The notes beneath the pieces were generated by a model that was given only the letters and a program-made list of their open reading frames with translations, made no database searches and was not told the origin of the DNA. DNA of 64,000 bases, from NCBI GenBank assembly GCA_951804985.1, contig OX638135.1:38347002-38411001 (forward strand), written 5' to 3'. Source of the DNA: Dryomyza anilis. Its lineage: Eukaryota; Arthropoda; Insecta; Diptera; Dryomyzidae. Below, one piece after another: positions 34,358-45,910 of this stretch. Made by a program: the position numbers and the translations under genes. Within the stretch, counting starts at the first letter, position 1. Each line of letters opens with the position of its first letter.

Positions 34358-34874
34358 ACCAGTTGGGAAGGTTAGATCACATGGGAAATTTTAAAGTAGG
34401 TGTAATTATATAGTTAGAATTATCAAAATTATAGTCGGTCTAAGCCGATTATAATACCCTACACATATGTGTGGTTACCATTCCAAGTGATATATAGGTC
34501 ACCAGGGTATACGAATCCTGAAAATAACTACAAACATTCAATCGCTGAAGAATTTCCATTCATTTGATACCCATATTTACAAATGGGTAGGTGTACCGAA
34601 TTTCGATTTATTTTTTGTGAACCACAAGTCTTTTCACCGGAAAACATTATTATCATGTATTTGAGAATGATATCAATATATATTTGACCAAAAAAGTTTA
34701 CCTAAGCACGTATACATGAAAATTGATCTTTATATGTACATTTTATATGAGGTATTTGAACATAAGTGGTCGGATCATAGGTCACAATGGACGGATACAG
34801 CGTAGGTATATTAGTAATCTAAGTATAAGTTTCATTTATCTAGCTTTTCAATTTTAAAAGAAGTAGGGATTTCA

Positions 34875-34932
<58 letters not shown>

Positions 34933-35086
34933 GTACAGACAGACGGACATCGCTAAATCGACTCAGGAGGTCATTCTGATCAAGAATATATACACTTTTC
35001 CATACCGGAGATGCTTCCTTCTGGGTGTTACAAACGGCGTACCAAACTGAATATACCCTTTCACTCTTAGTCTAGGGTATAAAAAA
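34358..35086 (-). repeat. DINE-1/mini-me-like element, nearly complete
   Basis: From AACCAGTTGGGAAGGTTAGA through the hairpin, GGTCACCAGGGTATACGAAT, CCATATTTACAAATGGGTAG, a long GACA microsatellite (34,879-34,946) and the conserved block to TTAGTCTAGGGTATAAAA. Confidence 0.85.
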
Positions 35087-35087
35087 C

Positions 35088-35795
35088 CAGAGCTCTCGAT
35101 TATCCGGGTACCCGGGCTACCCGGGTTGTAAAATACCCGTAAAAAATGGGTATTAATTGTTCGAGCTAACCGGGTAGTTCACAAAACCTGGGTAGTTTGT
35201 TCGTTCGTTTGTTTGAACTATTCGAGTAGCTCAAACTATTCGAGTACCTCGAACTATTCGAGTAGCTCGAACTATTCGAGAAGCTCTAACTATTCGAGTA
35301 GCTCGAACTATTCGAGTAGCTCGATTGTTCGTTCGTTGTTCGAACTACCCGGGTAGCTCATTGGTTCGATTGACGTTTGTTCATTTGATCGCTTTTTGGG
35401 AGTCATGGACCACCGAGAGTATTGTCATTCGATTTCCCACGATATATGTTACCGATTTCTGCAATAAAAATTTGGTCGTTCTTTTTATCACTTTCTGCCC
35501 ACTTTTTCCCACCCACTTTTGTCCACCTACATTTTTGCACCCAGATTTCCAACCAACTCTTACATCAACGAACGGACAGGCATATTGACAAGCGATCAAA
35601 TGAACAAAAGTCAATCGAACAAACGAATGTTCGAACAACGAACGAACACTCGAGCGACTCGAATAGTTCGGGTTTTGCGAACTACCCGGGTAGCTCGAAC
35701 AGTCAATACCCTGGTTTTACGGGTATTTGAACTATCCGGGTATATCCGGCTACTCGAAAATACTCGTATGAAATCGAGAGTTCTGGAAAAAACCC
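35088..35795. mobile_element. Foldback element with CCAGARCTCTCGAT tips
   Basis: CCAGAGCTCTCGAT at 35,089 is mirrored by ATCGAGAGTTCTGG at about 35,773-35,786. Inner arms also mirror: GGTTCGATTGACGTTTGTTC then ATTTGATCGCTT near 35,362 against AAGCGATCAAATGAACAAAA near 35,590. It is rich in CCCGGGTA and TTCGAG motifs unlike the surrounding AT-rich DNA. Several apparent reading frames across it are palindrome shadows. Confidence 0.75.
35218..35325. repeat. 18-bp tandem repeat, six units
   Basis: CTATTCGAGTAGCTCGAA repeats six times with single-base variants, each unit itself partly palindromic (TTCGAGTAGCTCGAA). It lies in the left arm of the foldback element. Confidence 0.85.
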
Positions 35796-35937
35796 AACAT
35801 TTAGTAACATTAATAAGTGAATTTTAAAATGTATTAAAAGTATTTTCACAGATTTTTAAATATATGCGCATAAATTATTTGAAATAAAAAAAGCATTTTA
35901 AACTTGTAGGAAAAACAAAACTCTGATTCAAATATAA

Positions 35938-36342
35938 ACCAGTTGGGAAGCTTAGAACACATGGGAAATTTTGAAGTAGGGAAATTGTGACAGTTGGTGA
36001 AGTTAGTAAGAATTTTGGAAGTTATAGTCGGTCTAAGCTGACTATAAATACGCTACACATATGTGATAATTTGAACATAAGAGGTCGGTTCTCAGGTCAC
36101 AATAGAGCGAACATGCCAATTTTCTTGTTCATCAAAATCTAAAGTTTCATTGATCTAGCTCTTCTACTTTTTCTGTAATTGTGATTTCAACAGACAGACA
36201 ATGGACATACGAACATCGACTCAGGAGGTCATGCTGATCAAGAATATATATACTTTTTCATACCGCGGATGCTTCCTTCTGAGTCTTACAAACGGCGTAC
36301 CAAACTGAATATACCCTTTCACTCTTAGTGTAGGGTATAAAA
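35938..36342 (-). repeat. DINE-1/mini-me-like element, internally deleted
   Basis: AACCAGTTGGGAAGCTTAGA, the hairpin region TAGTCGGTCTAAGCTGACTA, then directly GGTTCTCAGGTCACAATAGA, a very short GACA tract, and the CGACTCAGGAGGTCATGCTG ... GTGTAGGGTATAAAAA end. The middle third is missing. Confidence 0.8.
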
Positions 36343-36526
36343 ATATAATATTGCAATGTAATGTTTAAACAAGAATATGTACAAATATTTAAATTTATCT
36401 TTTTATAAACTTTGTTTTTCTTTTATATTTAGAAACAAATTTTCAGCTATCTGGATAGTTTTCACTAGTATTAAATATTATCCGAGCTGCACAAACATAT
36501 ACAATTTAATTAAATGATTGTTTTTG

Positions 36527-36964
36527 TTTTACGACCTCTTGATAATTTTAAGATATTGTCCTAACGTGCTCAAGGTGCAGTCAGTACAAATTGGGTGTTC
36601 AGATTCTACATGTCAAGTCGCTAAAGTTTTCCTTTTCCAATGAACACAATAAGATTTATGTGCATTGAAAAAAGAACCAAAATCAAAGAATGCAAAAACT
36701 GCATTAACTCATGATTTTGCCAAAGTTTGTTATTGCGTGCAGCAATTTGCTACGTATATGCAAATTGCAAATGTAGAATCCGCTGAGTAAGATTGCTGAT
36801 GAAGGGGCTTGGCTGCCTGTGAAACAGCTGTACGATCTGCCACTCAATGCATTTTGCCAATTGTGTGTTGTTTTATTTGTTGGAACAAAACACCCAATTT
36901 GTACTGACTGGACCTTGAGCACGTTAACACATTATCTTAAAATTATCAAGAGGTCGTAAAAAAA
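36527..36964. mobile_element. MITE with ~72-bp terminal inverted repeats
   Basis: TTTTACGACCTCTTGATAAT then TTTAAGATA ... GTACAAATTGGGTGTT at the left is mirrored by AACACCCAATTTGTACTGAC ... ATTATCAAGAGGTCGTAAAA at the right. About 438 bp, non-coding. Confidence 0.85.
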
Positions 36965-37082
36965 AACAATTAATTGTTAACACAGTGCACGACGTTTAAA
37001 ATCGAAAGGATTTTTATAGATTTAAAAAAAAACAATTTTTTATACAAAGTGCAGCCTACGTATTCGATTCTGCGGAAACTCT

Positions 37083-37405
37083 ACAGCCTATACGTAGCAA
37101 ATTGCTGCACACAACAAGAACTTTGACAAAATCTTCAGTTAATGCAGTTTTTGCATTGCTTGCTTTTATTTCTTATTGCATATAATTCTTATTGTGTTCA
37201 TTGGAAAGGAAAACTTTAGCGACGTGAAATGTAGAATCTGCAGAGAAAGATCGCTGAAGAAGGGGCTTGCCTGCCTCACAATAAGAAAAAAGGAGTACGA
37301 TCTGCCACTCAAAGCATTTTGCAATTGCTTGTTGTTTTATTTGTTTGTACAAAACACCCAATTTGTACTGACTGGACCTTGAACACGTTTAGACAATATA
37401 TTAAA
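37083..37405. repeat. Second, truncated copy of the same MITE
   Basis: Shares CAAATTGCTGCA, GGAAAACTTTAGCGAC, TGAAGAAGGGGCTTGCCTGC, TACGATCTGCCACTCAA and the right repeat AACACCCAATTTGTACTGAC TGGACCTTGA. The left terminal repeat is absent. Confidence 0.75.
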
Positions 37406-37723
37406 ATTTATTTAAATGTTTTCCCACAACAGCGATTTAGTACGATAACAACTCAAACATAAATAAAACACATACGTTTCATATCGGTACACAAGTACCA
37501 TTGGGATTTCAAATATTTAAAATATTTTTGGAATATTTCGATACAAAATGTCTACTTGTATGCAACAATTGGATTCCAAATAATTTTATATTGTTATTGG
37601 AATATTTCATAATTTCGTTTACATTTCACAAAACAGTTCCGTTTTGAAAGTTCGTGTCAGCATTCGCTAATCTAATTTCTTCATACAGTATCCATCGCGT
37701 TTTTAAATACTGCAATTGATACG
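37406..37723. other. Unassigned sequence before BEL-2 gag
   Basis: No gene. Its position suggests it holds the leader or LTR of the BEL fragment, but no matching LTR pair was identified. Confidence 0.3.
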
Positions 37724-38860
37724 ATGACGTCTTCCCTGGATTCCTTCATTCGGCTAACCTTCATTCGGCTGACCGATACCGAAATGATAGAGTTCGAAAG
37801 TTAGTTCAGTGAATCTCTACTAAGTGGATATACCTCACATTCTTTAGAAGTACATGCTGATGAAATGAAATCGATTTGGTTCAACGTGAAGAACTCTTAC
37901 GAGATTTGCATTCAGGATCTTGAACCGAAGGAGGATGATGCAGCTTCTGGTGAAGTAGATCTGAAAACCCTGAAGGTTCGACACCGAAATACTTACCCCA
38001 CCTACGTACGTTGCATCGCGAAGATTGGTGAACATATTCAACAATTGACGTCAAGTCCTGCTCGTGCGAATGCAGTTAATCTGGATGGATTCTCTCAAAT
38101 CTCAAGCATCGTTTCGAAAATAAACGGACACTTGTAAATAGCCAGTTAAGTATTTTATTTACCTTTCGTCTGTTATTTCAGAATGTGGCAGTGCATTTAA
38201 AAAATTGAAACGTGACTTTCAAAATTCCGCTCTAAAGTTATATAATATTAGCATTGACAATTGGAACTCTATTTTAGTTTTCTATGTTCTTCTCGTTTGC
38301 CTGATGCAACATTGTCCCTTTGGGAGCAATCGTTTAGCAAACAAATAGATATTCCAAAATGGGAAGAATTGGATTCATTTTTCACAAGTCGGTACAATGA
38401 GTTGAAACCGTTTCCAATAGCAAGTGTTCAACTCTTCCTAAACACCATTTTAAAATTACAAATTGTCCAAGAAAAGTTAATACGTATCAAGCAAATATTT
38501 CTTCGCCTACTTGCAAGATCTGCCCAAATGATCATCATACAATTCGACATTGTCCAAAATTTAAAGAATGAGTTGCTTGAAAAAATGGGCTTGTGTATTA
38601 ACTGTTTTGCAAAATTTCATATGGTGAAAGATTGTAAAAGTTCTTTTAATTGTTTAAAGTGTCGCAGGCGTCACAACACCTTGCTGCACAATGATATTTT
38701 TACATCAAATTTTATTCCTATTATTTCTACTACTTCAACTTCTAGTTCCAATTCAAACAACAAGGCAAGCATGCAGTCCAAATACAGTAAATTGAAGTTT
38801 CCACGGCTGTTGATGCAGTTCAGACTTGTTTCGCTGCTTGGTCAATATGTGTTCTATTAG
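37724..38860 (+). pseudogene. BEL-2 gag
   Basis: The ATG at 37,724 (MTSSLDSFIRLTFIRL) opens a frame broken by one TAG at ~37,802 and continuing in phase through EMKSIWFNVKNSYEI and TYPTYVRCIAKIGEHIQQL to 38,137. After degraded sequence the frame resumes with LPDATLSLWEQSFSKQIDIP, equivalent to LPDNTLALWEQSIKDKSTIP of BEL-1. The nucleocapsid end has CINCFAKFHMVKDC and CLKCRRRHNTLLH, the two finger types of BEL elements. Confidence 0.8.
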
Positions 38861-38871
38861 GTACAGCAAAA

Positions 38872-39480
38872 GTGACTATATGCCATTTAGGTGCCACTTA
38901 TGCTGCTCGTGCCCTGATTGATACAGGATCCGAAGGTACCTTTATTTCTGAGAAATTGTTTAATTTACTCAAACTTCTATGTAAAGCTATGCAAGCTCAA
39001 ATTTCAGGCTTGAATAATGCTATATCTGTGAATGCAAAAAAGATGTGCTCTTTTAGTCTTAGTTCTCCAATTAATTTCAATATTTCAATTGAAGCATCAG
39101 CGTTAGTGCTATCACAGCCAACTGGTAATTTTCCAACAACTATCATCGATCCACCTGTATTTTCCATCTTCCTCCAATTAAACTAGCTGATGCTGAATTT
39201 TTCAGAAAATTGCACATCGATTTATTAATTGGTGGCGATTTGTTTCCAGTCATACTACTAGATGGCATAAAACGTAATAATTGCTCAAGAAACCATTTTT
39301 GGATGGATTCTTACTGGCCCAATAACGCGTCATCAACATAACAATCCTCCTACTATTGTTTCATATTTCAATAAAGTATAACTGTATAGATAGATTGTTC
39401 GTTTTTGGAAGGTGGAGGATCTTCCTCAGAAACAAAATATGTCTTATTCCGATCGCTTTTGCGAAGACAAAAAGCGATGA
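38872..39480 (+). pseudogene. BEL-2 aspartic protease
   Basis: ICHLGATYAARALIDTGSEG then TFISEKLF carries an intact DTGS active site, and after a frame break IDLLIGGDLFPVILLDGIKR gives the C-terminal half typical of BEL proteases. At least one frameshift near 39,180 and stops after 39,300 kill it. Confidence 0.8.
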
Positions 39481-39499
39481 TAGGGTCGATATATCGTTC

Positions 39500-40122
39500 C
39501 TCTTCCATTTAAAGAACTATTTCCAAATGAATTAAAGCTCGGTTATTCCCGATCGACCACTCAATTTATTAGAAACGAATCTCGACACTTAATTATTACA
39601 TGCCTCATCATGCAATAAGAAAACCAAAAGGCATAACTACAAAAGTTCGTGTGATTTTTAATGCAACTAATTCTTCGGCTAATAAAGTAAGTTTAAATGA
39701 TATTCTCCATATTGGCCCTGTACTCCAAGCTGTTCAGATTCTCCTAATATTAAAATGGAGTTTAATCGTTTTGTTTTTAATGGTGACATCCAAAAGAAGT
39801 TGGTTCCATTTCAACGAATTTTTTTCTGTGAAATTTAGATGATGATATACGTGATTATAAATTAAAAACTGACACGTTTGGAGTAAATTGCGCTACATAT
39901 CTGGCAATACGAAATTTAACTCATGAGCAGAATATGTAGAACAAATTTATCCTCTAGCAAGCAACATTTTGCATACCTCCATGTACGTGAATGACGTGTT
40001 GCGACAGCAATAAACGCGCTAAATGTATTAATTCAGCAGTGTTCCCATTACGCAAATGTTCATGTGGAGCTGTTCTCTTAACTGAAATGGTCGACAATAT
40101 TATTCCTCAGTTACCTGTCTGA
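39500..40122 (+). pseudogene. BEL-2 reverse transcriptase fragment
   Basis: MPHHAIRKPKGITTKVRVIF then NATNSS and SLNDILHIGPVLQAVQ match the RT fingers of BEL-1 (NDMLNVGPVLQAD). After frame changes the active site reads YVNDVL at ~39,984, an Asp-to-Asn change in the YVDD motif. The fragment ends soon after EMVDNIIPQL, where an unrelated repeat begins. BEL-3 at 61-62.6 kb, same strand, carries the later part of pol and could be the other half. Confidence 0.75.
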
Positions 40123-40128
40123 TTGTGC

Positions 40129-40455
40129 GAAGCGTATGTATTTGGATTTAGTGATATATATCATAAAGCAACGATAGAAAATAAAAGACAAATGTTTCAG
40201 TTTAATTCAATCATAAGGGACTTATTTATTGTACATACGTATAGTTGGTTGGTTGAACAGCAAAGAGGAAGTTGTTTCATTTGTCTTCCAAGAACTAAAT
40301 TCTTACAATAATGTTAACCTAACATAATGAGATATTAAGTTTTAAATGTTGGTAGCTAAAACTAAGATGCCACTGAGTGTAGCTACAGTGCTTTTTCAAC
40401 GATTATAATATAAGTAAAATATGTAATTAATTATGTGGCTTTTGGCGTAAAAATT
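40129..40455. repeat. Dispersed repeat R, copy 1
   Basis: ATATATCATAAAGCAACGAT ... AGTTGGTTGGTTGAACAGCA ... TTATGTGGCTTTTGGCGTAAA. Matches 56,945-57,285 in the same orientation at over 90% by eye. The element type is unknown. Confidence 0.8.
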
Positions 40456-40780
40456 GCCGGCCTCCTTGCAGTATTATATTTGCAATAATATTTCTAAATC
40501 TGCAATAATAATATTAAATAATATGGTTTATGAAAATTTGATTATATTAAATTCATGAGCAAATATGTTTATAAATGTATATATATGTGTTAAATTCATG
40601 TAGATTATGATTAAAAAATGCGTGCCAGAATAGGTACTTATATCAGAAAGGATCTCAAGCAATTGTATGTCTTAAAGGACACATGGACCAGAAAAGACCC
40701 ATCCAAAAATGGTGTTTTGAGCTACTGGAAGCCCACTATTAGACATCACTTCTGAACGAATTATGCGGTGGTACGCGGTG
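40456..40780. other. Unassigned
   Basis: AT-rich, then normal composition (40,620-40,780). No recognisable gene or repeat. Confidence 0.3.
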
Positions 40781-41100
40781 TAGCCGCGGTAGCTCAGTGG
40801 TTAGTGCGTTGGACTGCGAGCCGAAAGGTCCCCGGTTCAAGCCTGGACTGGGGCTAACAACATCTTTTCATAGAAACATTTTTCTATACCGCGCTACCTC
40901 TCGTCAGTAAATGGCAAACCTACGAGAGTAAAACCATTGCCTATGAAAAAGCTCTCACCCGCCGTTCGGATTCGGCAATAAACTGTAGGTCCCACCATTT
41001 TGAGTACAAATATAACACGCACAGCTCAAAATGATGAGAGAGCTCGGCCGAAGTTCTATACAGGACTGTAGCGCCAAACTATTATTATTACGTATCGGCA
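40781..41100 (+). mobile_element. tRNA-derived SINE, copy 2
   Basis: A better-preserved head than copy 1: TAGCTCAGTGGTTAGTGCG (A box) and GGTTCAAGCC (B box, ~40,837), closing GGGGCTA. The body is the same, with CCGTTCGGATTCGGCAATAA and GCACAGCTCAAAATGATGAG, and the tail is (ATT)n. It inserted beside the Pao-like fragment that follows. Confidence 0.85.
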
Positions 41101-41790
41101 CCGAATATTATTGATACTACCGATGACGTTTACAAATTAGGATCCGCTAGGTTGAAGTTTGTAAATTTTTCCTTGATTTTAGCATTGACGTGTTGCGTGG
41201 GAATTTTAAAATTAAAATCCGATCTGACACGAGCATATATTATTAAACGTACAGTCGGATCATGGCAACAATTTACGGCCACTTCGCAGATTGTGTCCCA
41301 CTGAAGTTTTTGTCATGTTTAGACGATTCACCAAGCTAGATGATATATTGCTTACTTCTGAGCAGGGATCTAATAATGCGCCTGCAAAAACCTTTGTGTT
41401 GCGTATCCGTAGTTGTACAATCGCCGTAGGAAGAAGTGAGATAGATTGGTTAACGACTGGAACTATAGGTGGACAATGCCGTGTTGGTCTCTGATATCTA
41501 TGTAGCCGATTATTGGAGTGAATGAGGATGTGATGCTTTTGCTTGCAGTAAGTGCATGACTTGCTGCTTCTGCAGTCTTTAGATACATGCGAATGAGCAA
41601 GGCACCTCGAGCAATAACGAAGGAGTAGAATGGCTCTAAGCCGCTTTTCAAAATTCATGGCCAGAAATTTACGACAGAATCGAAGAGGATGATTTCGATT
41701 ACAGATTCTGCATTCAAATTGCCTAATAGTTTGCGATGAGTTTGCTGCTGAATCCTTGTTTTGTTGGTTTTCGTTGTTGTTAAATATTAA
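41101..41790 (-). pseudogene. Pao/BEL gag-protease fragment, distinct family
   Basis: Minus-strand translation from ~41,780 gives CRICNRNHPLRFCRKFL, CSRCLAHSHVSKDC and CTYCKQKHHILIH: three Cys-His fingers. Then TAIVQLRIRNTKVFAGALLD and PCSEVSNISSSLV: the DPCSE form of the protease site seen in Pao-type elements in place of DTGS. After a frameshift, FKIPTQHVNAKIKEKF continues to the SINE. It differs clearly from BEL-1/2. Confidence 0.8.
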
Positions 41791-41811
41791 ATTAAACTAT
41801 AATCGTAAAAA

Positions 41812-43021
41812 TTAATATGCATTCATTTCCGGAAACTTCCATTTATTACGTTTATGTAGTTCTTTTAAGTATTCCTCTTTGCATCTGAGGCATAAATGCT
41901 GAGCAAAAGCTTTTAATCTCTGCCACCGATTTAGAATACTTAAAGGGCTCGTTGAGATTTCAGGCTCAAAAGGTGCCATTATTGGTGAGCCGATAAGAAA
42001 ATGTCCAGGAGTTAAAGCAGCATAATCAGGTGGTTTATTTGACATTGAGCTTAATGGTCTTGAATTAAGACAAGCCTCAATTCTACATAGTAGAGTTGAT
42101 AGTTCATTAAATGTATATTTGTGTGATATTGACATTTTCCGAAAATGTGCTTTGAAGCTTTTAACACCTGCTTCCCATAAACCACCCAATTGTGGAGCAC
42201 CCGCAGGAATAAAGTTCCAAGTAATGTTTTGAAGTAATGTTAAGAAATTTTGAAGCACCTACAAAATTTGTGCCATTGTCAGAAAATAATTGACTTGGGC
42301 AACCTCTTCGTGAAGCAAATCTACTAAAGGCCGCAAGAAACGTTGTTGACGATAAATCACTTGTGGCTTCCAAGTGTATGGCCTTGGTGACAAAACACTA
42401 ACGTACCCTTTTGTTATAAGGCACGCTCGTCCTGTATAATTTTTTACATAAAATGGTCCTGCGAAATCTATTCCAGTTGTTGCAAAAGGTCTAGAGAAAG
42501 TGGTACGTTCTACTGGAAGTGCGGCCATTATTTGAGTTTGATGTCTTTTCTTCTCTAAACACACATATTTGACATTTGTGTATAGTCGTTTTTATAAGGT
42601 TTTTAACTTTTGGAATCCAATATTGTTGTCGTACAAGGCGTAACATAAGTTGATTGCCGCCATATAAGGAACTTTGATGAATAAATTGAACTAAAAGCTT
42701 TGAAAACTTGCAACTATAAGGGAGCAATATTGGATGACTCTCATTAAAAGATACATTTGTCGAATTAATCAGACGTCCGTTTACTCGCATGATACCTTTT
42801 GAATCTATGTAGGGATTGAGCGATAAAATACTGCTTTTAGCAGAAATTGTTGAATGATTTTCTATATTTTTATATTCATCCGCTAAATGTACTTTTTGGC
42901 ACAAAATGTTCAGGCGAAATCGAATATCTGCTATTTCTTTCCTAGAAATGAATTGAAAATTGAAAGTTTGATTAAATTTTTTTTTTGTTCGGTGAAAAAA
43001 TCTAAAAATATAGGCAATCAC
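41812..43021 (-). pseudogene. BEL-1 integrase
   Basis: The zinc domain shows HQSSLYGGNQLMLRLVRQQY with the second His replaced by Tyr, then HKCQICVF. The core includes the catalytic Asp in LFSDNGTNFVGASKFL and the Glu in GAPQLGGLWEAGVKSFKAHF. The C-terminal part has PGHFLIGSPIMAPFE and RWQRLKAFAQHLC. At least two frame changes (near 42,490 and 42,260) break it. Confidence 0.85.
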
Positions 43022-43549
43022 ACGAAACGCTCGAGGGAGAGAAGAAAACCTCTCTCAAATTTCTTGGCAGTTAGAAAAAAATGTAGCATAAGCTTTAATT
43101 GTTTGGTTTCCAAAGTGGTTTCAAGATTATTATTTTGACAAAGTGGCCAAAATGTTTTTTAAAATTCTAGCCAACTGGGCCCGTTCCACCACAAGTCGCT
43201 GTTATTAAGTTCTTGTGGTAGAGTTCCACGACTTCCCAAATCAGCCGGATTATCTTTAGTATCTACATGAAACCAATTTTGACTTCCGACTCGATCTTGA
43301 ATTTTTGCAACGCGATTGGCTACAAAACAAGTCCATGAACATGGTGGTTTCTGTAGCCATGCAAGAATGATAGTTGAATCGGACCAATAGAATATTTCAT
43401 TTATTTTAACGTTAAGATTAATTAACAGGGTTTCAATCATTTCAGCAAGAAGAAGAGCCCCACATAGTTCTAATCGAGGTAAAGATACGCTCTTAACATG
43501 AGCCACTTTAGTTTTGGCCATAAGTAAATGGGTAGATATTTTGGAATTA
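43022..43549 (-). pseudogene. BEL-1 RNase H, second part
   Basis: [20 protein letters not shown] then [11 protein letters not shown] supplies the RNase H Glu, and [20 protein letters not shown] the third acidic residue. Then [20 protein letters not shown] follows, the conserved BEL motif before integrase. The first part lies beyond the inserted element, at 45,911 onward. Confidence 0.85.
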
Positions 43550-43552
43550 TTA

Positions 43553-45907
43553 CACTGTTCTACAAATTGAGGGTTGCTGGCGTCCACAGAATCATTTCTT
43601 GTATATTTCGGTCTCCTGATTCTTGCTGCGGACTCAGAATTCTTCCTATACGTCGAGATTTTGCAAAAAATCAAGTCAAAGTTCCAAAAAGGCCATTTTT
43701 GGTACTTTATATCGCAAGTTATCGCACGATTTCGACATGTAGCAGATGCAAACTTTATCACAAAATAAAATATGAACCTTTCCCTACGGATAATTGCCTG
43801 GGTCCAGATATTAGTTTTTGCAAAAAATCAAAAAGAGATTTGTGTTACCAAAAAAGTGTGTCGGGAGAGTAATATATCACAATTCTCTAAGCTCTCTTGA
43901 AAAACATTTAAATATTAGTTCGCATTGTGTTTGCTGTCAAAATTTTGAAAAAATGTTTTAAACTTTATCTTACTGCAATTTCTCGGAATATTTTTTAAAA
44001 TTTGTTTATGAAATATTCGATCAAAATGGAGGGAATTGCACGCAGAGATATAAATTTCATACATATTTAATTAAGTGGTGCTCTACAGCTACTCATTATT
44101 AAATTTAAATTTATAATATTGTTTTGTCGCGACTGTTGTACTAATATATATTGAACATTTTATTTTAATGAATGGCGGATTTGGGACTATTTTCGTGACG
44201 CATATGAATTGTGAAAATTAAACAAAAAAATCCCTTATGAATCGCTTTAGCATACTATACATATTTCAATATTTTTGTATTTTATTTGTATTTCAAAAGA
44301 TATTGGAATTGCGATCATTTTAATATGTTGCAAACGATAAAAAAATCTCACTTTTTCTTTCAAAAACATTTTTTTTTTCACTCGTTCTCGAAAAGCAATA
44401 GAAAGGTATTAATTTGATTATGACCATGGATGAAAAAATTGATGCTATATTAAGAAGCACTTGACAATTGCTTTTATGTTCAAAATTTGCAACATGTCCA
44501 AAAATTGTGTATCTACATTACCCCATGTCCCATTTTTCCCCAGGTTCCCCTACTTTTTCCCTCTGTGAACATATTTTTCTGGCTTGGCTACATTTTTCAC
44601 TGATAAAAGTGTTTTTATATTCATTGCAAGATTTTTTCAACATAAATATGTTTGGGAGAACCATTTTCTTCCCTGCCTGTGGAAAAACACATTCTATTTA
44701 AAGATGTGACATTCCCAGCCCAAATATGTACGTGTGTTACGATGTCATTAAAAAAAATGTCATAGAAATATATAGTTCTCGTGAGGTAACAAATCCGAAA
44801 TTATACAAATTACTCAGTATATTACGTTTTTTTGAAAACTGACATTAATTAAAGTCTGCCAAATAAAACTAGTAGTAATGGAAAAATAATGTATTACCCT
44901 AACAGTAAAATAAAACACTGGTTACTTCTTGCCATTCATAAAGTTCCACTGCATCGAAGATCCTACTAAACTTGAAGAACATTTATAAGTCACACAGTTC
45001 TTTAAAAATGTTGAAATATGGCTTTTTTTTTCTTTAATTTTCACAATTCATATGCGTCACGAAAATAGTTCTAAATCTGCCATTCATTAAAATAAAATGT
45101 TCAATATATATTACTACAACAGACGCGACAAAACAATATTATACATTCAAATTTAATAATGAGTAGCTGTAGGGTGTCGCGTGTTTTTTCAGTTCAGTCG
45201 CTCAGAAGCATTTGTTGACGACGGTTGTATATTTTTTTGATTTTTTTAACCCATTAAAGCCCGCCGAATAATATAAACACCAGGATATTACGCAGTGCAA
45301 TTTTCCCCATCATATTTTCCCATAATGCGTACATCAGATGCTAAGAATTTTGTTTGATTTTGCATCTAGCACCACTACATTAAATATATATGAAATTGTA
45401 TATCTCTGCGTGCAATTAACTCCATTTTAATTAAATATTTCATAAACAAATTTTAAAAAATATTTCGAATAATTGCAGTAAGATAAAGTTTAAAACATTT
45501 TTTCAAAATTTTGACAGCAAACACATTGCGAACTAATATTTAAATGTTTTTCAAGAGAGCTTAGAGAATTGTGATAAATTACTCTCCCGACACACTTTTT
45601 TGGTAACACAAATCTCTTTTTGATTTTTTGCAAAAACTAATATCTGGACCCAGATTTTTTTGGCAATTATCCGTAGGGAAAGGTTCATATTTTATTTTGT
45701 GATACAGTTTGCATCTGCTACATGTCGAAATCGTGCGATAACTTGCGATATAAAGTACCAAAAATGGCCTTTTTTGCATCTTTGACTCTATTATTTGCAA
45801 AATCTCGACGTATAGGGAAAATTCTGAGTCCGCAGCAAGAATCAGGATACCGAAATCTACCAGAAATAATAAGTTTCATTTCTGTGGAAAATTCTTGTAA
45901 AACAGTG
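43553..45907. mobile_element. CACTG...CAGTG long-TIR element inside BEL-1
   Basis: CACTGTTCTACAAATTG at 43,553 and TTGTAAAACAGTG ending at 45,907 are flanked by TTA on both sides (43,550-43,552; 45,908-45,910). Removing the element with one TTA restores BEL-1 phase across the site. The arms are ~650 bp or more, e.g. CTGATTCTTGCTGCGGACTC at both ends, TTCCCTACGGATAATTGCC and GCATATGAATTGTGAAAATT. The right arm has ~200 bp of extra sequence near 45,172-45,370. The ~800-bp centre has no recognised transposase. Confidence 0.8.
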
Positions 45908-45910
45908 TTA

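Noticed and set aside
34071..34394. 107-codon plus-strand frame
   Set aside because: Ends inside DINE sequence and has low-complexity Thr/Asn content; no exon signals.
35325..35827. Four overlapping frames of 85-102 codons on both strands
   Set aside because: Products of the foldback element; both strands open because the DNA is palindromic.
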